Source: JAWSVE01 sp033852115 (GTDB lineage: Bacteria > Pseudomonadota > Gammaproteobacteria > Pseudomonadales > Cellvibrionaceae). Taken from it: a stretch of DNA of 64,000 nt. The notes beneath the pieces were generated by a model. It was not told where the DNA came from and did not search any database. It saw only the letters and a program-made list of their open reading frames with translations. The stretch is taken from assembly GCA_033852115.1 (NCBI GenBank), contig JAWSVE010000002.1, positions 62,001 to 126,000 of the forward strand, given 5' to 3'. The translations under genes and the position numbers were made by a program. Shown one piece after another: positions 27,227 through 36,030 of this stretch; positions within the stretch are counted from its first letter, which is position 1; every line of letters begins with the position of its first letter.

Positions 27227-28183
27227 CTAAGCGAAGCCGATTGCTTGCAAACGTTTTTGATACTCTTCTTGAATTTCGCTAAGAAGCCTACGGGTTTGAT
27301 CTTCTTCAGACATGTTGCCCATCTTCATGCCAGGGAAAATCTCAACGTCAGCCATGATTGATGCATGTTTATCCGCTGAGGCTTGATAAATGCCGATCAA
27401 ATTCGTGATAGCTTCCTCAAACACTTCTGACATCAACTGGTGGAATTCCCCAGCGAGTTTTTGGATTGTCGCGCGCATAGGGGAACCCATTCTAGCTTCC
27501 TGCGCGATAAAGTGTTCACCATAGCTTACGTGCTGAACTTCATCGGCGAAAACGTTGCGAATAATATTGCTTAGTGCTGGGTCTAGGCGAGACCAATAGC
27601 GAATTTCATAGCGATAGAAAGGGTAAACCATGCCTTCTAGTACTACGTTGTGTGCTAACAATGCTGGGATGAATGCTTTCTTATCAACCTGTTCATTGAT
27701 CAGGTCATAAAACTGCTGCATCTTCGGCATAGTCATGTCTTTTACCATTTGTTCGCGCTCTTCTGGTTTAACACCGAGATCAGCGAGACGGCGACAAAAA
27801 ACTTCGTAATGACGTGCTTCATCTAACGATTGGGTAGCGAGGAATACTTGGCTAGCCTCATCGGGCGCGAAACTAACCATTTGGCACAAGTTATTCATTG
27901 AGACTTTTTCGGCGGTAAGAAAAACCGCAAGGTCTGTTTTACACACTTGGTTCAACAGGGGATCGGTCATCACGGCTTCGGTTGGCCCCAAGATATTTTT
28001 TTTGCCGCCAAACTCGGTATCAGCTAGTCGATTAGTTGCAGTTCTTTCAAGCCAAGATTGGATATCAAAGCCGCCTTTATCCCATTCCTGAGGCTGAAAT
28101 TTGGGTATTGCTCTGTTATCCAGTGTTGATGCGTCTAGCAGCTCGTAACTTGATACTTCCTCGACTGTAATATCTTCTGACAT
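27227..28183 (-). CDS. Ferritin-fold diiron oxygenase-like protein
   Basis: Starting at the ATG at 28183 (GGAG six bases upstream; an ATG four codons earlier lacks such a site) the product is 318 aa, soluble and helical. It keeps all six carboxylate/His ligands of a ferritin-like diiron centre: E92, E122xxH125 (DEARH), E183 and E215xxH218 (DEVQH). This pattern is shared by ribonucleotide reductase R2, AurF-type N-oxygenases and aldehyde-deformylating oxygenase; the length and sequence are not those of R2. Since the cluster can make a fatty aldehyde or amine, oxidation of the nitrogen or of the chain are both possible. The exact reaction is an inference. Confidence 0.85.
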   Translation of the reverse strand: MSEDITVEEVSSYELLDASTLDNRAIPKFQPQEWDKGGFDIQSWLERTATNRLADTEFGGKKNILGPTEAVMTDPLLNQVCKTDLAVFLTAEKVSMNNLCQMVSFAPDEASQVFLATQSLDEARHYEVFCRRLADLGVKPEEREQMVKDMTMPKMQQFYDLINEQVDKKAFIPALLAHNVVLEGMVYPFYRYEIRYWSRLDPALSNIIRNVFADEVQHVSYGEHFIAQEARMGSPMRATIQKLAGEFHQLMSEVFEEAITNLIGIYQASADKHASIMADVEIFPGMKMGNMSEEDQTRRLLSEIQEEYQKRLQAIGFA

Positions 28184-28234
28184 GCTGTGCTCCATTATAT
28201 TGTGAATAAATCACATGATTGAATGTAGGTAAGT

Positions 28235-29149
28235 CTATATTTTTTCGAAAATAAACCGGCGACGTAGATAGTTTTTGCTATTCATAAGTTTTGAAAGCGC
28301 CGGCAAATTATAAAAAGGCACGCCAGGGTAAACATGATGCTCGACGTGATAGTTGATGTTTGCCCATAGTATGGAAAAAACTGGGTGCGTCACTGATACC
28401 GTGCTTTTCGCAATATCGGCCCGCAAAAATTGGTCATCCTGCTTCATATAAACAAGCGGAAAATGTTCATAACCACGTGATGCTGGGTTAATGACAACTG
28501 CCAATATGAGTAAGGGCAAAACAAAAATAAGAAAAAACTCGGCGCCGTGCCCGGTGTAGATTAACGTCACTCCCAGCAGAAGCCACGTTATAATGTTTGT
28601 TAAAAGCTCTACTAAAACGCGCTTTGCAACTAAATTTCCATAGCGTGTTGTTGAAATAAAAACGAATCGCGGGACAAAAGTCATGATGCGCAATAACATT
28701 GATAGCACCGTCCCACCACCGTAGTTCCATTCATCTGGATCTTTACATGTGTCGCCTAAATAGCGGTGGTGACAAAGATGACATTCTTTGAAAGTTGTGT
28801 AGGGCATGATGATAAACCAGGCCAAGATCACACCAAGCCAATAGTTAATGTTTTTCGCTTTAAACGCTGTTCCATGAATGCACTCATGTTGCAGCACGGT
28901 AAACGCATGAAGCTGATTACCTAAAATAATCGACAAAACTATTTGAAATGCCAAATTATCAATCTGTACTATAGCGGTTGCGGCAAAAATCCAAACCGCA
29001 ACGTGACAGCCAAGATATAGCAAAAATCGCCTTTCGTTTAATTTCATAAGTTGGCGCAAAAAAGGTTTCGCATTTTCGTCAACAGTCAAGCCTCTCCTTG
29101 ATTGCAATCGATATTTTTCGACGCTTAAATCATCTGTTGTGGTGCTCAT
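28235..29149 (-). CDS. Fatty acid desaturase family protein
   Basis: The 304-aa integral membrane protein has the three classical histidine boxes: HECIH (88-92), HLCHH (124-128) and HVEHH (268-272), with membrane helix pairs before and after the second box (about 43-80, 103-118, 180-222). This is the PF00487 type that introduces double bonds, or in some relatives hydroxyl groups, into acyl chains using O2 and two electrons. It is first in the minus-strand operon and begins 523 bp from the divergent fatty acyl-AMP ligase. It may act on the ACP-bound chain or on a membrane lipid; not decidable here. Confidence 0.9.
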   Translation of the reverse strand: MSTTTDDLSVEKYRLQSRRGLTVDENAKPFLRQLMKLNERRFLLYLGCHVAVWIFAATAIVQIDNLAFQIVLSIILGNQLHAFTVLQHECIHGTAFKAKNINYWLGVILAWFIIMPYTTFKECHLCHHRYLGDTCKDPDEWNYGGGTVLSMLLRIMTFVPRFVFISTTRYGNLVAKRVLVELLTNIITWLLLGVTLIYTGHGAEFFLIFVLPLLILAVVINPASRGYEHFPLVYMKQDDQFLRADIAKSTVSVTHPVFSILWANINYHVEHHVYPGVPFYNLPALSKLMNSKNYLRRRFIFEKI

Positions 29150-29672
29150 TATCTGGCGATCTCTTTTTTACTTAGCCCTATATTTAAAGGCATTTTTTCA
29201 ATATATGTGATTTGAAATACGTTATGAACAGCGTGCAGAAACGAATCTATTTTGTAGCGAAGCCAGCGCTAAAAAGCTGGAGTGTATATGTGTCGAATGG
29301 TTTTCTGATAACTGTTTGAATTGCACGAGAGGATTATACGAAGCGCTGAGGCGAAAACAATTACCCCTCATTGTACAGATTGATAATCGCGACAATAATT
29401 TTAAGCCGCCATTTTTTCTAATACACGATTAATTTCTAAAAATAGAAATCAAACCTGTAAATTCTATTGAACAAACAATATCTTTTCTTATACTCTGCCG
29501 CCTCGAAAAGCAGTGCGTCTTCAAATTTATTGTATTACATCGTTGGACGCTGGCGTTTTTTGCTTCAAATAACCATTACGTTTTCAGTCGCACATCAGTC
29601 TCAGGCTGATGGAGCTCATGTCGTTGATGCCAGGACGCTGCTGGTCCGACGACACCAACATACATTGAGAGT
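29150..29672. promoter_or_regulatory. Divergent promoter region of the lipid cluster
   Basis: This 523-bp AT-rich gap separates the two divergent operons and must hold both promoters. It contains an 18-bp dyad ATTTCTA-AAAA-TAGAAAT (29432-29449) and a short hairpin CCAGC/GCTGG (29263-29280). A plus-strand frame from 29467 has a TTG start, no family and no ribosome site, so I leave it out. These dyads are candidate binding sites for the AraC regulator or another factor, unproven. Confidence 0.5.
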
Positions 29673-31481
29673 ATGAGCATGGATTCGCATAGACAGAGTA
29701 TTAAAACTGTTGGGCGAAGCAATCCTAGATGGAGAAGCTTGCTGGACTATTTGTCTGCCTACGCTATTGAAACGCCGGGGCATGACGCGTTTATTTTTCT
29801 AAAAAATAACGAAGTGGAAAATTCGGTCACTTATCTACAATTGGAAAAACTGACCGATCATTTGGCACAAAAGCTGAAGCAAAAATCGACTATCGGTGAT
29901 CGGGTCATTCTGGCATTTCCACAGTGCATTGAATTTGTTGTGACCTATTTCGCCTGCCTGAAAGCAGGGTTGGTCGTCGTTCCTGTATCAATTCCAGGTC
30001 GTAGCCGTGGCGTCGAAACGCTACAAAAAATCATTGCTGATTCTCAAGCTACGGGCTTTTACACCAATGAGTCGACACATCTGCGATTGGAAACACTATT
30101 TCCAAATTTCTTGGGTGAGGGCTCAATTGAAACTCAGCTCATCGACTGGGACGCTATTCAAGCCGGAATGAACAGTGTTAGCGCAGTTGAGTCATTTGCA
30201 GAAGATGAAGCCTGGTTAGACCAGGCGCCAGAGCTGGCGATGTTGCAATACACCTCTGGCTCCACAGGTGATCCGAAGGGCGTTATGGTTACGCACGAAA
30301 ACCTCGTTCAAAACCAAGAGCTGATGCAAGTGGGTTTTGGGCTCCGTCCGCAAGATCGAATTGGCACCTGGTTGCCACTTTTTCATGACATGGGGCTTAT
30401 TGGCGCCATTTTCCAGGCCATTTACTTGGGTGGCACCGCCGTTGTGATGTCTCCCTCAGCCTTTATCAAGCAGCCGGTCCAGTGGCTACAAATGATCAGT
30501 CGATACAGTATTACTGTAGCTGGGTGCCCGAACTTCGGTTACGACGCGTGTGTTAAGCGTATCAAAGATAGTGCTCTAGAAGGGATATCGCTGGCTACTT
30601 GGCGAGTGGCCTTCAGTGGCGCTGAACTGATACGTCATTCCACTATGCAACAGTTTATCGATAAATTTCATCACTATGGGTTGAAGCCCGATGCACTCGC
30701 ACCCTGCTATGGGCTTGCCGAGGCGACGTTATACGTGTCGAGTTTGCCGCCCCAGTTAAATATGAGCTGTCGGTCGGTAAATGCAGATGAATTGCAGCAG
30801 GGTCGCGCAGTGGTTACTGGGTCCTATGAGGTGACTCCGCTGCACAAGACAGAAGCGATCATCGCTTCGTCCATCGTTAGCTGTGGAGTCGCTCAGACAT
30901 CAGTGGTAATGAAGATTGTCGACCCTCTGACCAATGAATCGTTAGCTGATGGGGCTGTTGGTGAAGTATGGGTAAGCAGTGAACATATCGCTAAAGGTTA
31001 TTGGCGTCGTCCTGAAGTAACTGAGGCAACCTTCCATGCGCGTTTGAACCCCTACGATGGGCGCCAATACTTGAGAACGGGGGACTTGGGTTTTTTGTTT
31101 GAAGGTCAGTTATATCTTACAGGTCGCAGTAAGGAAATGCTGATTGTTAATGGACGAAATATTTACCCAAACGATATAGAAAACAGTGTCGCGGACTCTT
31201 TTCGGGAGGTGTTACGTGACTCCATTGGAGCCTTTCAAGTCGACGATAAAGGAGCGGAAAGCGCCGTGGTGGTTGCGGAGGTTGGCCCAAGCAAGTCGTT
31301 TAAGGCGCACAGCGAAGAGATCGCAAAAACCATCAAATCTCAAGTCTCACAGGAATTTGGTATTGCAGTCAAAGACGTGATGTTCGTTAGACGAAGTACG
31401 ATACCTAAGACGACCAGTGGCAAACTACAGAGAACAAAACTAAAGCAGCAATACATCAGTAACGAGATACAGGCGTTGTAA
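29673..31481 (+). CDS. Fatty acyl-AMP ligase (FAAL)
   Basis: The 602-aa member of the ANL adenylating family has the ATP-binding P-loop YTSGSTGDPKGVMVTHENL (193-211), LPLFHDMGLIGAI, the CYGLAEATLYVS motif and a C-terminal YLRTGDLGF plus TTSGKLQRTKL with the catalytic Lys. CYGLAEATL and the LFHDMGLIG signature are those of fatty acyl-AMP ligases, which load fatty acids onto acyl carrier proteins and not onto CoA. An ACP gene follows 21 bp downstream, supporting this. ATG 29673 and ATG 29679 are both possible starts. It opens the plus-strand operon. Confidence 0.93.
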   Translation: MSMDSHRQSIKTVGRSNPRWRSLLDYLSAYAIETPGHDAFIFLKNNEVENSVTYLQLEKLTDHLAQKLKQKSTIGDRVILAFPQCIEFVVTYFACLKAGLVVVPVSIPGRSRGVETLQKIIADSQATGFYTNESTHLRLETLFPNFLGEGSIETQLIDWDAIQAGMNSVSAVESFAEDEAWLDQAPELAMLQYTSGSTGDPKGVMVTHENLVQNQELMQVGFGLRPQDRIGTWLPLFHDMGLIGAIFQAIYLGGTAVVMSPSAFIKQPVQWLQMISRYSITVAGCPNFGYDACVKRIKDSALEGISLATWRVAFSGAELIRHSTMQQFIDKFHHYGLKPDALAPCYGLAEATLYVSSLPPQLNMSCRSVNADELQQGRAVVTGSYEVTPLHKTEAIIASSIVSCGVAQTSVVMKIVDPLTNESLADGAVGEVWVSSEHIAKGYWRRPEVTEATFHARLNPYDGRQYLRTGDLGFLFEGQLYLTGRSKEMLIVNGRNIYPNDIENSVADSFREVLRDSIGAFQVDDKGAESAVVVAEVGPSKSFKAHSEEIAKTIKSQVSQEFGIAVKDVMFVRRSTIPKTTSGKLQRTKLKQQYISNEIQAL

Positions 31482-31502
31482 AAAATATTGCGAGGAAGGG
31501 GT

Positions 31503-31754
31503 ATGGAGCAGGATCAAATATTGATTGCGGTAATAAAAGCCTTTCAGGACACACTGAAACAAGAAGGCATCGATACGAAAGTGACCGCTGATACACAATG
31601 GCTCAACTTTGGACTTGATTCTGTTGCGCTTTTGGGAATATTTGGTGAGTTAGAAGAAAGATTTGGTTTTGAAATCGACGAAGAGTTAATGGTGGAACAA
31701 GCCACTATTGCTGATTTAGCGACAGAACTCGCAATGATGGGAGAGCGTGCCTAA
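31503..31754 (+). CDS. Acyl carrier protein
   Basis: The 83-aa protein is a stand-alone carrier with the phosphopantetheine attachment site FGLDSVALL (Ser40) and the typical four-helix acidic profile. ATG 31503 is preceded by an excellent AGGAAGGGG site. It lies between the acyl-AMP ligase and the reductase-aminotransferase, so it probably carries the acyl chain from the one to the other. A phosphopantetheinyl transferase is not present in this window. Confidence 0.93.
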   Translation: MEQDQILIAVIKAFQDTLKQEGIDTKVTADTQWLNFGLDSVALLGIFGELEERFGFEIDEELMVEQATIADLATELAMMGERA

Positions 31755-31784
31755 CTCTTAGTAGGCACTCAAAGAGAAAAACGG

Positions 31785-34415
31785 ATGTATACAGTCAATT
31801 CTGACCGCAAGCAATTTTTAAAGATCATTGGATTTGATCATTCGATTACGCAAGCAAAAGGCTGCGAGCTAACATGTGACAATGGCGATGTTTTAACAGA
31901 CTTCAGTTCTCAGTTCGGCGTCATGATCCTGGGTCACAATTACCCACCGATACAGGAAAAAATTAAATCATTTATCGATTCTGACCAAGCGATCATGATA
32001 CAGCCTTTCGCGACAAACTATGTTGAAGAGCTGGCTGAGAAGTTAAAAGCGTTGATGCCTAGTGATGAGTATGGTCATGTTCAGTTTACCAATTCTGGGG
32101 CTGAGACAGTAGAAGCTGCGCTTAAATTGGCAAAATCGGCCACTGGTCGTGAAAAAATACTCAGCACAGTACAAAGTTTTCACGGTAAAACCCAGGGCGC
32201 AGCAAAGGCTACGGGTAATGACGTTTACCGTGAACCTTTTCTAATATCGTGTAATGACACAGAACATGTTTGCTATGGTGATTTAAACGAACTAGAGCGT
32301 GCGCTTCAAACTCAGCAATATGCTGCATTTATTGTTGAACCTATACAAGGAGAAGGTGGGGTTAATGTTCCACCCGAAGGCTACTTGCGTGAAGCGCAAG
32401 CACTTTGCCACCAATACAAGACGCTTTTGATTGTCGATGAAATTCAAACAGGTTTGGGAAGAACAGGCGCTCTGTTCGCAATTCAGCATGAGGGGATAGA
32501 GCCTGACATGCTGTTGCTGGCAAAGGGCCTTAGCGGTGGTTTCTTGCCTATTGGCGCGCTAATAATAAAAAAAACAGCGTGGACTAAAAACTTTGGGATG
32601 TATCATAGTTCAACCTTTGCCAACAATAATCTTGCGGCTTGTGTAGGGGGTGAAGTATTAAAAACCCTAACCCAAAATAATAGCGAAATTATCCAGCAGA
32701 CAGCTTTGCGTGGTCAGTATTTAAAAGAAAAGCTAGAGGGTTTAGTTGAGCGCTATCCTGATGTATACCAGCAAGTAAGTGGTCGAGGCCTAATGCTAGG
32801 GTTGAAGCTTATGCCTTGGTCTGGAGAAAAACTGTACCTCATGAGTTTTATGAGCTCGGTAGGTTTTGCGGTGCCCATGGTGTCGGGTTATTTGTTAAAT
32901 AAACATAAAATTGTTTGCCTACCCACCCTAAATGGGAATGATACCCTCCGAATACAGCCTTCGTTGCTTGTCAGTGATCAACAAATTGAAAAGCTATTGA
33001 TTGCATTAGATGACGTTGCCTTGCTGCTTAGAAATAACCAGCCGGAGCGTTTAGTTGAATACTTGAGACTAATTGAGCCAGCGTCAGATGAGGCATCAAG
33101 TCCTAGTGTAGCAAGCGCAAAAAGAGGCACACCTAGCAAACCCCCTAAAGAGAAAGCCTTAAATCAAGGTAAGTGCCTGGGGCGTTTTGCATTTCTGTTG
33201 CACCCTGTGGATGATGACAGCATGTGGGGTGATAGCGCCTTCAATGGAACGGATATTGATGGTGAGTTTAGGAATGAGTTGGCGGCCTGGTTAAAGAAAA
33301 CAAGAAGCTGGGCTAAAGATCAATTAGATGCTGGGTTGGCGTATCAGACCAAACGAATTTATAACAAGCAGGGTGACTACGTCCTTGGCTATATTGTTAC
33401 CAGTATCTTAAAGCCTAAAGAGTTGCTAGCGTTAAATACGTCGCAGCGCCGAGATATTCTTGATAATTATTTTTCGGCAATTGAAGGGCTTCCCATAGAC
33501 TACGTGGGCCTTGGCGCCTATACATCAATTATCAGTAATGCTGGCAATGATGTGTTAGACAGGGGCTACCATATCACCACAGGCAATAGCCTAACGGCGT
33601 TGTCATGTGTGGAAGCTATTGAGAAATTATCACAACAAACACCTAAACCTTTGAACGAAAGAACCGTCGCGATTGCTGGAGCCTATGGATCAGTAGGCCG
33701 TATTGCGAGTATTGCTCTATCAGAAAAGGCCGACAATATTATCCTTGTTGGCAACCCCCTAAGCTCGGATAGCCTTGAGAAATTACGTGATCTAGGGGGC
33801 GAGATAATAACGCACCTGATAACCTCTTCACTGGTGACGGCGTCGCCGATAATGCAAAAAATAAGTCGACACTCTCATCATCTTATTGAGCATGTTAAAA
33901 ATACTAGCTTAAGTTTTTCAGAGGTGTATGAACTGTTTTTGGCTGAATATACGGCTAGTGATAGTGATTTCCCAATTACGCTAAGCAACAAACTACGTGA
34001 AAGCCTCCCCCGTTGTGATGCATTGATGACAGCGACTAGCATGGGGAAGCGATTTTTAGATCTATCAAGCTGTCGCTCTGGGGCGATTATTTGTGATGCA
34101 TCGCAACCGCCGGATATCCGAAATCATCAACAACGCGATGATGTGTATATTTTTAGTGGTGGTGAAATAGCGTTGCCTGATTCTCAGCTTCGTTTCGGCA
34201 CCCAAAATATCGCTGGTCAAAATACCGGGGAAGCGTTGGCATGCTTAAGTGAAACCATCGTATTAACAATGTCGAGTATTCGAGCACATCAGAGCACCGG
34301 AAAGCGACCTTGCTTTAACAGAGCGAAAGAAATACTGGAACAGGCTAAAGCGTTTGGATTTTCGATCCCTTGCCCGGTGGTTAGCCGTCTTGGCCCGGAG
34401 CGCAGAGCGGGATAA
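31785..34415 (+). CDS. Class-III aminotransferase fused to an acyl-ACP reductase
   Basis: The 876-aa protein has two enzyme domains. Residues ~1-420 are a PLP class-III aminotransferase: NSGAETVEAALKLAK (103-117), VEPIQGEGG (184-192), IVDEIQTGLG (Asp218) and AKGLSGGFLPIG with the PLP Lys247. After a polar linker (~430-462), residues ~463-876 resemble cyanobacterial acyl-ACP reductase: start LGRFAFLLHPVDD, RGYHITTGNSLTA (593-605), nucleotide loop AIAGAYGSVGR (629-639), and ALACLSETIVL, whose Cys820 aligns with the catalytic Cys of that family (MFACFAEA). The fusion could reduce an acyl-ACP to an aldehyde and transaminate it to a primary fatty amine. Function is inferred; domain identity is strong. 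Confidence 0.88.
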   Translation: MYTVNSDRKQFLKIIGFDHSITQAKGCELTCDNGDVLTDFSSQFGVMILGHNYPPIQEKIKSFIDSDQAIMIQPFATNYVEELAEKLKALMPSDEYGHVQFTNSGAETVEAALKLAKSATGREKILSTVQSFHGKTQGAAKATGNDVYREPFLISCNDTEHVCYGDLNELERALQTQQYAAFIVEPIQGEGGVNVPPEGYLREAQALCHQYKTLLIVDEIQTGLGRTGALFAIQHEGIEPDMLLLAKGLSGGFLPIGALIIKKTAWTKNFGMYHSSTFANNNLAACVGGEVLKTLTQNNSEIIQQTALRGQYLKEKLEGLVERYPDVYQQVSGRGLMLGLKLMPWSGEKLYLMSFMSSVGFAVPMVSGYLLNKHKIVCLPTLNGNDTLRIQPSLLVSDQQIEKLLIALDDVALLLRNNQPERLVEYLRLIEPASDEASSPSVASAKRGTPSKPPKEKALNQGKCLGRFAFLLHPVDDDSMWGDSAFNGTDIDGEFRNELAAWLKKTRSWAKDQLDAGLAYQTKRIYNKQGDYVLGYIVTSILKPKELLALNTSQRRDILDNYFSAIEGLPIDYVGLGAYTSIISNAGNDVLDRGYHITTGNSLTALSCVEAIEKLSQQTPKPLNERTVAIAGAYGSVGRIASIALSEKADNIILVGNPLSSDSLEKLRDLGGEIITHLITSSLVTASPIMQKISRHSHHLIEHVKNTSLSFSEVYELFLAEYTASDSDFPITLSNKLRESLPRCDALMTATSMGKRFLDLSSCRSGAIICDASQPPDIRNHQQRDDVYIFSGGEIALPDSQLRFGTQNIAGQNTGEALACLSETIVLTMSSIRAHQSTGKRPCFNRAKEILEQAKAFGFSIPCPVVSRLGPERRAG

Positions 34416-34447
34416 CCCGGCAACTCTAAAAAAATAAAAAGCGACTT

Positions 34448-36016
34448 ATGATGAATAGTTCGACAAAAACACAACAGCAGGAAGTCGACAGCGCTGCGGT
34501 TATTATTATTGGCGGTGGGCTCGGTGGTTTATGTTCTGCGAAACGATTTTTGGACGAGGGCATTGATTTTGTCATTTTAGAAAAGTCGAATGATATCGGT
34601 GGCACGTGGCGTGACAACACCTACCCAGGTTGTGCGTGCGATACGCAAAGCCATCTCTATTCCTACTCTTTTGCAGGAAACCCAAATTGGAGTCGTCGCT
34701 TTGCTGGCTGGTCGGAGATAAAGCAATATATAGACGACTTTGTTGAGGCAAATGCGCTGGAACGCTACACACGGCTCAATACCGCGATGACATCGGCGAC
34801 ATTTAATAATGAGAAAAGTCTATGGAGTGTTACGACTAGTAGCGGTATTACATATGAAGGCCAATATTTTTTATTGGCAACAGGGCCGCTACATGTCCCT
34901 GTGATCCCGAACCTCAAAGGCGCGAATAATTTTGACGGGCACCAATTTCACACCGCTAGATGGGACCATGATTATTCGTTAGAGAACAAGCGAGTTGCCA
35001 TCATCGGTACGGGTGCCAGTGGGGTCCAGGTTATTCCAGAAGTAGCGAAGAAAGCCAAAAAATTGAGCGTATTTCAACGTTCCGGTGCTTGGGTGCTTCC
35101 TCGAAATGAAAGGCCTTATTCTGCATTGACTAAGTGGATTTTTCGAAATATACCCTTTGCTAGGAAGCTATATCGCTCGTTCTTATACGTTGCCAATGAA
35201 GCTAGAATATTTCTAGTTTTTCAAAAAACTGGTGGCCGGATATCTGAGTTATTGATAAGGCAATATATTAAATATCAAGTTAAAAACAAAGATACACGGC
35301 AAAAACTTATACCAACCTATAATCTGGGTTGCAAACGGGTGTTGATATCGAGCCAATACTATAAAACCTTTAATCGTGAAAATGTTGACATCAATTTGGA
35401 TGATATTGCGGCCATCGAAAAAAATGGGGTCGTCACAAGCCAGGGTGATTTTGTACCCGTTGATTGCATAATTTATGCAACTGGTTTTGATACTGATCCT
35501 CGGAGCTATTTGTCGCAAGTGCCGATTAGAGGAAGTCAGGGTAAGCTTTTACTAGATGCCTGGAAAGGCGGCCCCGAAAGTTACTACGGCATAACGACAC
35601 CGGGCTTTGCCAATTTTTTTCAGCTTATTGGTGCAAATACTGGTTTGGGACACAACTCCATTATTTTCATCATTGAATGCCAAGTAAACCTTATCACAAA
35701 ATTAATAAAACAAGCTAAGCAGCGAAGTGTTAGTCAAGTAGAGGTAACTTCTGAGGCTGCCAAAGACTTTCTCGATACGGTGGTGAACCTTTTTGACGGT
35801 ACTGTTTGGGATACAGGGTGCAGAAGTTGGTATCACTCAAAAGAAGGGCTGAATTTTTCAATTTGGCCTGCATCTACTACGCGATTTTGGCTCAAGACTT
35901 TGAAGGTGAGGGAGCAGGACTTTGAATGGAGGAAACGGGCGAATACGGGATCTACATCAGTTGGCGCAACAAGAGAGCAATCCGTTAGTCGAAACGCTGC
36001 TCTAGAAAACTCGTGA
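34448..36016 (+). CDS. Baeyer-Villiger-type flavin monooxygenase
   Basis: The 522-aa FAD/NADPH protein has two Rossmann motifs, GGGLGG (22-27) and GTGASG (187-192), and between them the FxGxxxHxxxW fingerprint FDGHQFHTARW (162-172) of type I Baeyer-Villiger monooxygenases and related N-hydroxylating flavoproteins. GGTWRDNTYPGCACD near residue 51 is also typical. In this cluster it may oxidise an amine, aldehyde or ketone intermediate. It starts 32 bp after the reductase-aminotransferase. The family fingerprint covers C- and N-oxidising members, so the reaction cannot be fixed. Confidence 0.9.
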   Translation: MMNSSTKTQQQEVDSAAVIIIGGGLGGLCSAKRFLDEGIDFVILEKSNDIGGTWRDNTYPGCACDTQSHLYSYSFAGNPNWSRRFAGWSEIKQYIDDFVEANALERYTRLNTAMTSATFNNEKSLWSVTTSSGITYEGQYFLLATGPLHVPVIPNLKGANNFDGHQFHTARWDHDYSLENKRVAIIGTGASGVQVIPEVAKKAKKLSVFQRSGAWVLPRNERPYSALTKWIFRNIPFARKLYRSFLYVANEARIFLVFQKTGGRISELLIRQYIKYQVKNKDTRQKLIPTYNLGCKRVLISSQYYKTFNRENVDINLDDIAAIEKNGVVTSQGDFVPVDCIIYATGFDTDPRSYLSQVPIRGSQGKLLLDAWKGGPESYYGITTPGFANFFQLIGANTGLGHNSIIFIIECQVNLITKLIKQAKQRSVSQVEVTSEAAKDFLDTVVNLFDGTVWDTGCRSWYHSKEGLNFSIWPASTTRFWLKTLKVREQDFEWRKRANTGSTSVGATREQSVSRNAALENS

Positions 36017-36030
36017 TTCAGAGACAAACT

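Noticed and set aside
27227..28183. Ribonucleotide reductase R2
   Set aside because: The six ligands fit but no R1 gene is near, the sequence is not R2-like around the ligands, and the operon context is lipid oxidation.
29467..29676. A 69-codon plus-strand frame upstream of the acyl-AMP ligase
   Set aside because: TTG start, no ribosome site, no recognisable family, low-complexity Ser-rich beginning; better explained as non-coding promoter DNA.
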